The notes under the pieces were generated by a model that made no database searches, was not told the DNA's origin, and was given only the letters and a program-made list of their open reading frames with translations. Positions 29,501 to 39,000 of a stretch of 64,000 bases of DNA are shown in pieces. The DNA lies in assembly GCA_049322335.1 (NCBI GenBank), contig JBMORL010000104.1:3475-67474 (forward strand), written 5' to 3'. The stretch is from JBMORL01 sp049322335. Lineage in GTDB: Bacteria > Bacteroidota > Bacteroidia > Flavobacteriales_D > UBA2798. How positions within the stretch are numbered: position 1 is the stretch's first letter; every line of letters begins with the position of its first letter. A program made the position numbers and the translations under genes.

Positions 29501-31902
29501 CGATTACCTCCAGCGGAGTGGAAAACTGTGCCGCAGGAAGTGTTACCGTAACTGTTTCGGGAGGATATCCTGCCTTACTCGGTGGAAATTTTACCGGAAG
29601 CAACCTTTCTCCCGCCAACGCTTCTTTCTCTAACACCACGGCTGCCAACGGAGGCACTATAACGATCACCGGGCTGCTTGACGGACAAATGTATTCGTTT
29701 GACATTGTTGACCAGAACGGATGTCCGCATACTTTTACCGGTGGGCCTTTCAACGGCCCCGATGTTCCTGTGATTACTCCTGCCGGTCCGTTTTGCGTGA
29801 GCGATCCCGCCACTACTTTAACTTCTACTTTTCCCGGAGGAACATGGAGCGGAACAGGAATTACCAATACAACTACAGGTGCATTTGATCCCGCTACAGC
29901 CGGTGTAGGAATTCATACTATCATTTACACTGCGCCCGGCTGCGGAAGTTCTGATTCTATCCAGATTAACGTAAATACACAATTTGATGCTACCATAACT
30001 CCTGCAGGGCCATTCTGTGAAAGCAGCGCGCCAGTGAATCTTGTGCCTGCTGTTGATCCGGGAGGAACATGGAGCGGAACAGGAATTACCGATGCAGTGA
30101 ACGGAACATTTGATCCTTCTGTTGCAGGAGCAGGAACATGGACCATCACTTATACTATTGCCGGTGCATGCGGAGATGTTCAAACTACCAACATAGTTGT
30201 AAATCCCGATGCAGATCCCACCATTACTCCTGTGCCACCAATGTGTGCCACCGATCCTGCTGTTAATTTAACTGCTGTTGATCCGGGAGGAACATGGAGC
30301 GGAACAGGAATTACCAATGCCACAGCAGGAACATTTGATCCTGCTTCATCCGGACTCGGAACTTTTGATATTGTTTATACCATAGGAGGAATGTGCGGAG
30401 CGGATGACACGATACAAATTACCGTGAACGACCAGTATGATGCCACTATTACACCTGCCGGGCCATTCTGTCAATCTAACCCTTCCACCTTTTTAGCAGC
30501 AGTGGATGCAGGAGGAACATGGTCGGCAACGTGCGGTGCCTGTGTAGATGCAGTAACCGGTCAATTCTTTCCCACACTTGCAACAGCAGGAAACAATACA
30601 ATTACTTATACTATTCCCGGAGCCTGTGGAGATACACAATCCATCACTATACAAGTTATCGCTGATGCCGATGCAACGATTACACAAGCGGGGCCGTTTT
30701 GTGTAACAGATCCTGCACTGAATTTAACAGCGGCACAAACAGGCGGTGTATGGAGCGGAACAGGAATAACTTCTGCTGCCAACGGAACTTTTGATCCTGC
30801 TTCAGCATCCATAGGGCCTAACCTGATTACCTATAGTATCAGCGGAGTTTGTGGTGATGCAGACACCATGACTATTATTGTTGTTGATCTTTTTAACAGC
30901 ACTATCACACCACAACCTGATCTCTGCGTGAATGCGGCTGCCGTTACCTTTGTGGGTGCCACTCCCGGTGGAACATGGAGCGCTACCTGCGGAGCCTGCA
31001 TCAATGCAGTAACCGGACAATTCGATCCTGCCGTAGCTACTCCCGGAACATACACTATTACGTATGCTATCCCTGGTTCATGCGGAACTACCAGCAATAC
31101 TACTATAACGGTTAATCCCTTGCCTGTTGTTGCGTTCAGTGGTGATGTGCTTTCAGGTTGTGTGCCTGTAACTACCACTTTTACCAACAATACCACCGGA
31201 ACCGGAACAGCAACATGGTATATTGATGGTGTAGCCGCTTCCAACAGCACTACCACCTTTACCAATAGCTTTACACAGGCGGGATGTTATGATATCACAT
31301 TACAGCTAACTTCTGCTGCCGGATGTACTTCTGCTTCCACTCAAACGGATATGGTATGTGCCTACGATTATCCCGTGGCTGATTTCACCTGGGGGCCGAC
31401 TGATGCCACAGTATTGAATCCTGCTATTAATTTTGTTAACCAGTCGCAAGGCGCAACCAGTTATACCTGGGATTTTGCCGGACTGGGAACTTCCACCGCA
31501 GCGAACCCATCCTTTACTTTCCCGAATACAGGAGCAGGATCGTATGAAGTTTGTCTGAATGTTTCGAATGCACAGGGATGTATGGACAGCACCTGCCAGT
31601 TTATACTTATCTATGATGAATTCCTGGTGTATGTACCCAATACATTTACACCCGATGGTGACGGAATCAATGATATCTTCCTGCCTATTGTTAGCGGGCA
31701 CGATCCACTCTCCTACGAACTGATGATCTTTAACCGCTGGGGAGAGTTGATATTTGAATCCTACTTCAACCAAACCGGATGGGACGGAACACATAAGGCT
31801 ACTGCATCCAAACAAGATGTATATGTGTGGAAACTGAAAGTGAAAAAACTAAATAACGGTGAGTTGAAAACTTACTATGGACATGTTACTTTGTTGAGAT
31901 AA
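26509..31902 (+). CDS. giant choice-of-anchor L / PKD-like repeat adhesin, T9SS type B
   Basis: A 1797-residue exported surface protein. Signal peptide (VLLMTVSSSFAQ), then a choice-of-anchor-L domain (about 25-245) with FVFGSDEYTNWVNQSFNDAF. A PKD/Ig-like SprB-type section follows (CTTPWTVATSSTPANCPSNN). Two 90-residue PKD-like repeats follow (27754 and 28024), then Ig-like domains. Next come about six degenerate units of ITPAGPFC...GGTWSGTGIT...GTFDPA (about 29770-31110) and two PKD domains. It ends in a gliding-motility-associated C-terminal domain (NTFTPDGDGINDIFLP to GHVTLLR), the type B T9SS signal. Probably a cell-surface adhesin related to gliding or attachment. Confidence 0.88.
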   Translation: MTQRFLLPAVVLLMTVSSSFAQLVITPGGGAPTVTSSLGGPGLTISNVTINCDPQSYGSFSNGVTSGLGVTNGFMLSTGNVSQLTGANLNDDFSTCVGTSGSDPQLTAISSSATNDLCVIEFDVVPQCATMSITFVFGSDEYTNWVNQSFNDAFGFFVSGPNPSGGNYTNMNIATIPGGTPVTIDNVSHLTNTAYFVNNDAGTYANSLDGYTVVLTPTINVTPCATYHFKLAIADATDCVVDSAVMIDLIQCTTPWTVATSSTPANCPSNNGTATATVTGGIGPFTYSWNTVPVQTTSTATGLAPGTYTCTVNDGLTCTPSQTVTVTVGTTGSTPTVTVTPAAPTICAGGAGTTLTASGASTYVWAPATGLSATTGTTVTANPAITTTYTVTGTAACGVGSTTVTVTVNPQPTVTVPANATYCAGANVPASNYTSTPAGATYTWTNSNTAIGLAASGTGNTPAFTATNGTGTPITSTITVTPTLAGCPGPASTYTITVNPVPSMTAPANITQCAGTAIPASAYTSNPAGATFAWTNSNTGIGLGASGTGNTPGFTATNGGGTPITGTITVTPTLAGCTGTPVNYTITVNPLPVVTPASNSPVCSGGALNLTVNATTGATYSWTGPNGFTSSAQNPSITNVTTAATGTYTVVVTANGCSTTNTVNVTVNNCCVITNMTANISAPICGSTSGTYNISGQVDFTGAPATGTLTVTSSCGGSQVFNAPFTSPTLYNLNGLNADGAACNVTAVFSANATCTQTIPYTAPICPCNMDSLVVVHGCSATAGMYDVDVHLVFSMPPSTGQLNVTVCGTTQTFNAPFTSPMDLTFTVPATGGACTVSATFTADPACTNSLNFVQLNCVCPANAGNVTANMTGSGTTNYILCENDIIDIITTGYTHPDDEGVIGGFPYAPGIGFLIYSCPPTAGLDPLSDPCFQGVFNVQDNMQDINDMLIINSFPAGTFTNNTVYYAPFTFYNAANLMYDANCWHVGPVTAVTYLDPITSSGVENCAAGSVTVTVSGGYPALLGGNFTGSNLSPANASFSNTTAANGGTITITGLLDGQMYSFDIVDQNGCPHTFTGGPFNGPDVPVITPAGPFCVSDPATTLTSTFPGGTWSGTGITNTTTGAFDPATAGVGIHTIIYTAPGCGSSDSIQINVNTQFDATITPAGPFCESSAPVNLVPAVDPGGTWSGTGITDAVNGTFDPSVAGAGTWTITYTIAGACGDVQTTNIVVNPDADPTITPVPPMCATDPAVNLTAVDPGGTWSGTGITNATAGTFDPASSGLGTFDIVYTIGGMCGADDTIQITVNDQYDATITPAGPFCQSNPSTFLAAVDAGGTWSATCGACVDAVTGQFFPTLATAGNNTITYTIPGACGDTQSITIQVIADADATITQAGPFCVTDPALNLTAAQTGGVWSGTGITSAANGTFDPASASIGPNLITYSISGVCGDADTMTIIVVDLFNSTITPQPDLCVNAAAVTFVGATPGGTWSATCGACINAVTGQFDPAVATPGTYTITYAIPGSCGTTSNTTITVNPLPVVAFSGDVLSGCVPVTTTFTNNTTGTGTATWYIDGVAASNSTTTFTNSFTQAGCYDITLQLTSAAGCTSASTQTDMVCAYDYPVADFTWGPTDATVLNPAINFVNQSQGATSYTWDFAGLGTSTAANPSFTFPNTGAGSYEVCLNVSNAQGCMDSTCQFILIYDEFLVYVPNTFTPDGDGINDIFLPIVSGHDPLSYELMIFNRWGELIFESYFNQTGWDGTHKATASKQDVYVWKLKVKKLNNGELKTYYGHVTLLR
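27754..28293 (+). repeat. two 270-bp in-frame repeats in adhesin
   Basis: Two adjacent units (27754-28023 and 28024-28293), each 270 bp / 90 residues, with shared cores such as WTNSNTxIGLxASGTGNTP and TITVTPTLAGC. The same unit recurs three times at 63118-63927 in another gene. Confidence 0.85.
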
Positions 31903-31960
31903 GAAAATACGTCTGGCCTCACCCCCCGGCCCCCTCTCCCGTGGTGAGGGGGAGAAATAC
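31903..31960. repeat. dispersed GC-rich 'ctcaccccc' hairpin repeat
   Basis: CCTCACCCCCCGGCCCCCTC followed by GTGGTGAGGGGGAG forms a GC-rich hairpin unlike its surroundings. This motif is widely dispersed in bacterial genomes. It may act as a terminator for the preceding gene. Confidence 0.5.
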
Positions 31961-32016
31961 AAAGTATTTTTGAAAGGAGAAGATGATGCCGAAAACGTGT
32001 AGTTAGAAAACTTAAA

Positions 32017-34419
32017 ATGATTCAGTCAGTGAGAAGTTTGCAATTTAGCCGGAAAAAATTAATCAGATTCACAGTTTTTATACTTGCGTTTCGATGTTCG
32101 TTTATTTGTTCTGCGCAGATTTTTCCCAATTCGGATTTTGAGCTGGGCAGTGGTGCGGGTTGTGCATGTGCCACTTCTTATACCTGCAACAATGATGCGG
32201 GGCGTGTGGTAGATGGAGTACATCCTGTATTTGTAGCCGGTAACCAGGGTTGTATAACGGGTCCCACCAATTATTGCAACTCCCTTGGCGCGCACAGCGG
32301 AACCGGGTATATTTTCTTTTATGCAGGAGCAGATAATATCACTACAGGCAGTTTTCTTTTTGCAGGCGGAGAACAGGTGCAGCTTTGTGTTTGGTATTGC
32401 GGCCCGCAAGGCTCTGGAGCTCCCGGACAAAACGGGCCGTTGTCTCATTTTAAATTCGGAGTGGATGGTGTTGCTGTAAGCCCCAACCAGTTAGTGCCGG
32501 TAAATACACCATGGACTCAATATTGTTTTACATGGACAGCTACTCCCGGAAACCACAGTTTTAATGTTTTAAGCGGTGGAGCTGCGCAATATTCCATTTG
32601 GTTTGATGATTTTGTGGTTACCGACTCATCACAGGCCTGTACCCCTCCCAACCCGAACATTACCGGGAATACCACATTCTGCAGCGGAGGTTCTTCCACG
32701 CTGGATGCAGGCACCTGTGCAGGCTGTACTTATTTATGGAATACAGGAGCCACCACGCAAACCATCAATGTTACCACAGCCGGAAATTACTGGGTAGATG
32801 TAACCGATGCCTGCGGAACGGGAACGGATTCTGTTACCATTACCGTAAATGCCAACCCCGTTATAAATCTTGGCAACGATACTATTCTTTGTACGGGACA
32901 AAGTTTATTATTGAACGCAACTACTGCCGGGGCTACTTATTTATGGCAGAACAATTCTACCAATTCTACTTTCAACGTTGTATCTGCGGGAAATTATTCT
33001 GTGCAGGTAACTGTAAACGGATGCACTGGTAACGATAACATTAATGTATCCTACACACCGCCTATAGCCGTTGATATTGGAAATGACACTTCGGTTTGTC
33101 CGGGAACTAATCTCTTGCTGGATGCCACAACAGCAGGCGCCACTTATTTATGGCAGGATAATTCTACCAATGCCACACTTACCACCAGCGGGGCAGGAAC
33201 TTATTGGGTAGAAGTAACGGTAAACAACTGTAACGATACCGATACAATAGTTATTTCCACTGCTTCTTCCATACCGGTTAATCTTGGAAATGATACAACC
33301 GTTTGTACCGGAAATACCGTTACACTGGATGCCACAACATCAGGAGCAACGTATTTATGGCAGGACAATTCCACCAATGCAACATTTAATGTAACAGCGG
33401 CCGGAACCTATTTTGTGGAAGTAAATGTGAGCGGCTGCACAGGTTCGGATACCGTTAGTGTGAATTACATTTCGAATATACCGGTTGATATCGGAAACGA
33501 CACGTCATTATGTACAGGCCAATCGCTTTTACTGGATGCCACCACACCGGGAGCCACGTATTTGTGGCAGGATAATTCTGCCAATGCTACATTTAACGTT
33601 ACGCAAAGCGGAACGTATTTTGTGAATGTGAATGCCAGCGGATGCACGGGAAGTGACACGGTAGATATAACTTTTAATGCATCGGTGCAGGTAAATTTGG
33701 GGAATGACACTTTGTTGTGCAGCGGTAATTCTGTTTTACTGGACGCTACCACAGCCGGAGCCACTTATCTGTGGAATACCGGATCAACGAATGCTACACT
33801 TAATGTTTCCCAGGGTGGCACATATACGGTAACCGTTAGTTTGGGTGGCTGCACAGGTGGAGATACCATCAATGTTGTTTTTAATACCGTGATCGCTGAT
33901 TTCAGTTTTTCCCCTTCCGCTCCCACCATCAATAATCCAACCGTTCAGTTTACCAATTTATCGCAGGGCGCATTTAGTTATGTATGGGATTTTGCAGGGA
34001 TGGGAAGTTCTTTCAGTATTGATCCTGCGTTCACTTTTCCTGCTGACACGGCCGCATCCTACATTATTTGCCTCACCTCACAAAACCATACCGGCTGCAT
34101 TGACAGCATTTGTAAAATAATTACCATTGAAGAAGATTTTGCCTTGTATGTTCCCAATGCATTTACGCCTAACGGAAAAGGAGAGAACGAATTATTTTTA
34201 CCTGTAATGCCTCTGCATGATTTCAGTGAATACCGTTTTATGATCTTTAACCGCTGGGGAGAAATGATTTTTGATACCAACGACAGTTACAAAGGCTGGG
34301 ACGGAACCTACAAAGGCATCAGTTGCCAGGAAGATGTATATGTGTGGAAAATTAAACTTATGCTCAGCGATGAAGTGGATGTGAAAGAATTTTACGGACA
34401 TGTTACGTTGCTGAGGTAA
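32017..34419 (+). CDS. repeat-rich surface protein, T9SS type B
   Basis: An 800-residue exported protein. Signal peptide ends near FICSAQ. The N-terminal domain (about 30-210) is a Cys-containing beta sandwich resembling carbohydrate-binding modules. Five tandem repeats of 69-70 residues (32860-33898) follow, each of the form GNDT-x2-C-G...LLDATTAGATYLWQDNST...GTYFVEVNVSGCTGSDT. Then come one PKD domain (FSPSAPTINNPTVQFTNLSQ) and a gliding-motility C-terminal domain (NAFTPNGKGENELFLP to GHVTLLR). Probably the same secretion route and a similar adhesive role as the preceding gene, whose stop lies 114 bp upstream. Confidence 0.85.
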   Translation: MIQSVRSLQFSRKKLIRFTVFILAFRCSFICSAQIFPNSDFELGSGAGCACATSYTCNNDAGRVVDGVHPVFVAGNQGCITGPTNYCNSLGAHSGTGYIFFYAGADNITTGSFLFAGGEQVQLCVWYCGPQGSGAPGQNGPLSHFKFGVDGVAVSPNQLVPVNTPWTQYCFTWTATPGNHSFNVLSGGAAQYSIWFDDFVVTDSSQACTPPNPNITGNTTFCSGGSSTLDAGTCAGCTYLWNTGATTQTINVTTAGNYWVDVTDACGTGTDSVTITVNANPVINLGNDTILCTGQSLLLNATTAGATYLWQNNSTNSTFNVVSAGNYSVQVTVNGCTGNDNINVSYTPPIAVDIGNDTSVCPGTNLLLDATTAGATYLWQDNSTNATLTTSGAGTYWVEVTVNNCNDTDTIVISTASSIPVNLGNDTTVCTGNTVTLDATTSGATYLWQDNSTNATFNVTAAGTYFVEVNVSGCTGSDTVSVNYISNIPVDIGNDTSLCTGQSLLLDATTPGATYLWQDNSANATFNVTQSGTYFVNVNASGCTGSDTVDITFNASVQVNLGNDTLLCSGNSVLLDATTAGATYLWNTGSTNATLNVSQGGTYTVTVSLGGCTGGDTINVVFNTVIADFSFSPSAPTINNPTVQFTNLSQGAFSYVWDFAGMGSSFSIDPAFTFPADTAASYIICLTSQNHTGCIDSICKIITIEEDFALYVPNAFTPNGKGENELFLPVMPLHDFSEYRFMIFNRWGEMIFDTNDSYKGWDGTYKGISCQEDVYVWKIKLMLSDEVDVKEFYGHVTLLR
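32860..33898 (+). repeat. five 207-210 bp in-frame repeats
   Basis: Units begin at 32860, 33070, 33277, 33484 and 33691 (spacings 210, 207, 207, 207), each encoding the GNDT...TYLWQ...SGCTGxDT module. Low divergence at DNA level makes unit gain or loss by recombination likely. Confidence 0.85.
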
Positions 34420-34463
34420 ATCAAAAAAAATATTTCTCATAAATTTATTCTCCGCATCCCGAA

Positions 34464-34497
34464 AATAATCTCCGCAAAAATGCGGAGATTATTTTTT
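34464..34497 (+). terminator. intrinsic terminator
   Basis: Perfect 13-bp stem AATAATCTCCGCA (34464-34476) and TGCGGAGATTATT (34481-34493), AAAA loop, T-run. It closes the adhesin gene and insulates the recombinase. Confidence 0.85.
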
Positions 34498-34591
34498 GAA
34501 GCTTTCTCCATTACGTAAATTTACTTAGTTGACAACTTTTTTTTTACGATTTCAAATTTGGAATGTATTTTTCGGATAAAACAAAAAATTC

Positions 34592-35728
34592 ATGTCCAAT
34601 AAAACCGAAACTAAAATAATAGTAAAACCCCTTTTTTACAAAAACGGGAACTATACCGCACTTTATTTTCCATTCGACAGGGAAAAAATGGCTTTGGTGA
34701 AACAAATTTCTTCAGCTCGGTGGAGCAATGGAAACAAATGCTGGCTGGTGAAACATGACAAAGAAACAATGGATGAATTATTCCGCATTTTCGGAAAAAA
34801 AACCTGGCTGGATCTTTCGGAATTCAACTACCTGCCACCGGTTAATAATGCAAAATCAAGAAAAGAAAACCGCACAACTGTTGCATTACCCGAAAGCACA
34901 TTACAACAAATTGAAAAACTGAAACAATGGATGAGATCGAAAAGATACAGCGAAAGTACAATAAACTCTTACCAGGAATCCATTCTCATTTTATTGAAAT
35001 TTTTCCCTGAAAAAACTCCGGCAGAAATCACCAACGATGACATTATCCGGTTTAACAACGACTACATTCTCAAAAATAAATTATCAGCTTCCTATCAAAA
35101 CCAGTTCATCAACGGTATAAAACTGTTTTATCAAACCGTGCAGCACCGGAAAATAGATATTGATCTTATCCATCGTCCAAAGAGAGCTAAAATTTTACCC
35201 AATGTATTGAGCAAAGAAGAAGTGAAAGCTATACTGGAAGCTCCGTTAAACCTGAAACACCGGGCTATGCTGTCGTTGATTTATTCATGTGGGCTCAGGC
35301 GAAGTGAATTGCTTTACATGAAACCCTCTGCCATCAACTCCAAAAGGAAGTTACTTATTATACGACAGGGAAAAGGTAAAAAAGACCGGGTGGTACCTTT
35401 ATCAGAAAAGATCCTGGAAATGTTGAGGGAATACTACAAGGCTTTTAAACCAAAAGAGTGGTTATTTGAGGGACAAACCGGGGGAATGTATAGCGGAGAA
35501 AGTCTCTCGAAAGTATTGAGTCAGGCCGTAATGAAAGCAGCTATTAATAAACCGGTAACTTTACACTGGCTCCGACATAGCTATGCAACACATCTGCTGG
35601 AAAATGGTACAGACCTTAGGTATATACAGGAACTACTTGGCCATAACAGCTCAAAAACTACCGAAATTTATACTCATGTAAGCACTAAAAGCCTGCAAAA
35701 AATCCGTAGTCCCTTTGATGATTTATAG
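34592..35728 (+). CDS. tyrosine recombinase next to attC-like cassette array
   Basis: A 378-residue site-specific recombinase. The N-terminal ~85 residues are a small accessory domain (ARWSNGNKCWLV). Residues about 98-185 are the SAM-like core-binding domain. The catalytic domain has Arg236 (CGLRRSELL), a beta-hairpin Lys in QGKGKKDR, His325 and Arg328 (LHWLRHSYATHLL), His351 (ELLGHNSSKTT) and Tyr360 (IYTHVS). It ends IRSPFDDL, like the RSPLDxL end of integron integrases. The stretch between KGKKDR and HWLRH is only about 65 residues, so the extra IntI-specific insertion is absent. It points toward, and stops 91 bp before, the first cassette boundary. Likely the recombinase that moves the four downstream units. 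It could instead be an unrelated Xer-like enzyme. Confidence 0.85.
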   Translation: MSNKTETKIIVKPLFYKNGNYTALYFPFDREKMALVKQISSARWSNGNKCWLVKHDKETMDELFRIFGKKTWLDLSEFNYLPPVNNAKSRKENRTTVALPESTLQQIEKLKQWMRSKRYSESTINSYQESILILLKFFPEKTPAEITNDDIIRFNNDYILKNKLSASYQNQFINGIKLFYQTVQHRKIDIDLIHRPKRAKILPNVLSKEEVKAILEAPLNLKHRAMLSLIYSCGLRRSELLYMKPSAINSKRKLLIIRQGKGKKDRVVPLSEKILEMLREYYKAFKPKEWLFEGQTGGMYSGESLSKVLSQAVMKAAINKPVTLHWLRHSYATHLLENGTDLRYIQELLGHNSSKTTEIYTHVSTKSLQKIRSPFDDL

Positions 35729-35819
35729 AAATATGGTAAATTTGATTTACCCACCAAAAGGTAAGCAAAGCCAGCCAATTTGGCTGTATTGTCTTACCAA
35801 AGGTTGGACTATAAACAAG
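35729..35819 (+). other. attI-like primary site (left boundary of cassette array)
   Basis: Segment between the recombinase stop and the first cassette junction G^TTAGCTGC (G at 35819). It holds two nested dyads: GGTAAATTTGATTTACC (35735-35751), and GGTAAG (35760-35765) pairing CTTACC (35793-35798) around AGCCA/TGGCT. Position and junction fit an integration site; the dyads could also terminate the recombinase gene. Called by analogy with integron attI. Confidence 0.45.
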
Positions 35820-35893
35820 TTAGCTGCAACCCTAAAGAACAGACGACAGTGCAAAAATTAACGAACAGACAGACGACAAAAAAGCCCACCCGC

Positions 35894-35958
35894 AAAATGG
35901 CACATTTGGTTTTTGCCGACACACGAGCCAACGCTCAAAAAACCAAAAGAGCCATTTT
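35894..35958 (+). other. ACA/AGA-loop hairpin H1
   Basis: Arms AATGGC-ACA-TTTGGTTTTT (35896-35914) and AAAAACCAAA-AGA-GCCATT (from 35938), followed by a T-run. All bases pair except ACA against AGA (two A·A mismatches around a C-G pair). Start-side hairpin of cassette 1. May also act as a terminator. Confidence 0.7.
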
Positions 35959-36033
35959 TTTGCCAACGCTCTGACACCGTTACAACCGAAAAACTTATCT
36001 TAACCGACTGAAATAGAAAATATAATTTGTAGA

Positions 36034-39000
36034 ATGATTTTAAAAGAATTGAAACCAAGAAAGGCACTGAACAAAGCCTTTTTAAAAGTAAAACCGAACA
36101 GGACTGAAATTGAAGGTTTCAAGACCAATCTCATTACTTTACTCGACAGGACAAATGACACCGAAAGCGAAGAGTTTCATAAAAACCTTGTCATTGACTT
36201 TTTAAAGAAAACCTATTACGACCCAAACCATTTTATAAATACCAAAGGTCGAAACGACCTTGTTATTCATAACGGACAAAATGCAAACTCGACAGTTGGC
36301 GTAATTCTCGAAGCGAAAAAGCCGACCAACAAAACGGAAATGATTACCACCAAAAGACTGAATGCAAAAGCATTTCAGGAATTGGTTTTGTATTACTTAC
36401 GAGAGAGAATTACACACAAAAATCTTGAAGTAAAACATTTGGTGGCGACCAACATTAACGAATGGTTCATTTTTGACGCTACCCTGTTCGACAGACTTTT
36501 TGCTCAAAACAAAAATCTTGTAAAACAATTCAACGACTTTGAAGGCGGACGATTGGCAGACACGAAAACTGACTTTTTCTACAAACAAATTGCCGAGCCG
36601 TTTATTGAAAGCATTACTTCTGAAATTGAATTTACATACTTCAACATTCAGGACTTTCAAAAACCATTGCGCAATACTGATAAAGCAGACGACAATTCGC
36701 TGATTGCATTGTTTAAATTGTTGTCGCCAGAGCATCTTTTAAAACTTCCGTTCACTAACGACAGCAACAGCCTTGACAAACGCTTTTACAGCGAGTTGTT
36801 GCACATCATCGGTTTGACCGAAACCAAAGAAGGAAGTAAAAAACTGATTGAAAGAAACAAAGCAAGTGAACGACACACAGGAACAATCCTTGAAGATACC
36901 ATCATTCAGCTTGACAGCTTAGATAAATTGAGCCGATTGGAAAAACCAAACCAATTCGGCAACACACAACAGGAACGACTTTTTAATGTTGCTCTTGAAC
37001 TTTCGATTACTTGGATAAACCGCATTTTGTTTTTGAAGTTGTTGGAAGCCCAACTCATCACTTATCACAAAGGCGACAAATCATTTTCGTTTCTCAATCT
37101 TGACAAAATCAAGAACTATGACGACCTGAACAGCTTGTTTTTTCAAGTGTTGGCACGCAAGTATGACGAGCGAAACGAAGATGTAAAAAAAGCATTTGAA
37201 AAAACGCCTTATCTCAATTCATCGCTTTTCGAGCCGACCGACATTGAGCAGGTTACTTTGTTCATCAGCAACCTGAAAGACGACAAAACCATTCCGATTT
37301 TTTCGCAAACCGTGCTTAAAGACCAGCAAGGCAAAAAACGGACAGGCAACATTTCCACGCTTCAATATTTGTTTGAGTTTTTAGATGCTTACGACTTTGG
37401 AGCAGAAGGCGGAGAAGAAATTCAGGAAGACAACAAAACACTGATAAACGCTTCGGTTCTCGGATTGATTTTCGAGAAAATAAACGGCTACAAAGACGGT
37501 TCGTTTTTCACTCCGGGTTTCATCACAATGTATATGTGCCGTGAAACCATTCGCAAAGCTGTTGTGCAGAAATTCAACGAAATCAAAAAATGGAATTGCA
37601 CAACGCTTGAAGAACTATACGACAAAATTGAAGACCGAAAAGAAGCCAACCAAATTGTAAACAGCATTAAAATTTGCGACCCTGCCGTGGGTTCAGGACA
37701 CTTTTTGGTTTCGGCACTCAATGAAATGATTGCCGTTAAAAACGACTTGAAAATTCTGCAAGACCGAGACGGAAAACGCTTGAAGGAATATCAGGTGGAA
37801 GTGGTAAATGATGAACTGATTGTAACAGACGAAGATGGCGAACTTTTTGAATACAACCCAAGCAACAAAGAAAGTCAACGCATACAAGAAACGCTTTTCC
37901 ACGAAAAGCAAACCATTATTGAAAATTGCCTTTTCGGTGTGGACATCAATTCCAATTCGGTAAAAATTTGTCGTTTGCGTTTGTGGATTGAACTTTTGAA
38001 AAATGCTTATTACAAGAACGCCACAGAATTAGAAACGCTTCCGAATATTGACATCAACATAAAATGCGGAAACTCTTTGGTGAGCCGTTTTGCCATTGAT
38101 GCCGACCTGAAACAAGCCTTGAAAAAAAGCAAGTGGACGATTGACAGCTACCGAATTGCCGTTGACACTTACCGTAATGCTGAAAGCAAGGAACAAAAAA
38201 GAGAAATGGAACGACTGATAGCCGACATTAAATCGGATTTTAGAAGTGAAATTTCGCTGAACGACCCGAAAGTAAAGAAGCTACGCAAACTTTCAGGCGA
38301 CTTGTATCAAATGACCAATCAAGGGCAACTTTTTGAAATGAGCAAAAAGGAAAAAGCCGATTGGAACAAAAAAGTGCAACAACTCACCGAAGAAACCAAA
38401 AAACTTGAAACCGAAATTGAAGAAATAAAAGCCAACAAGATTTTTGAAAATGCTTTTGAATGGCGTTTTGAATTTCCCGAAGTGCTAAATGATGATGGCG
38501 ATTTTGTTGGATTTGATTTAATACTTGGCAATCCACCTTATTTACAGCTTTCAAAAACGGAAGACATTACTAAAGAGTATAAAAATTATTTACTTGAAAC
38601 TTATCAAACTTCAGGTGGCAGGTTAAACACGTTTATATTTTTCATTCACTTATCAAGCAAAATTTTACATTCTAACGGCTTTTTACATTTCATAATTCCT
38701 AACACTATTCTTTCTCAAGAGTATTACTCGTTTACAAGAGATTTCTTAGTGAACAAAGTTTCCTTAACTGAAATTGTAAACTTCCCAATTCTACCGTTTG
38801 AAGATGCAGTTGTTGAAACGGTTTTAATTCAGTATGTAAACAGTCCAAACCTAATTGATAGCATTGAAGTAAAAGAACTTTCACAAGAGAAATTAACAAC
38901 TGCATCTAGGCTAAAAAGAGAAGTCATAAATCGTGACACTAAGTTTTCATTTGTTTACAACCTAAACCCAATAATTGAAAAAGTATTTGAAAAAGAACAC

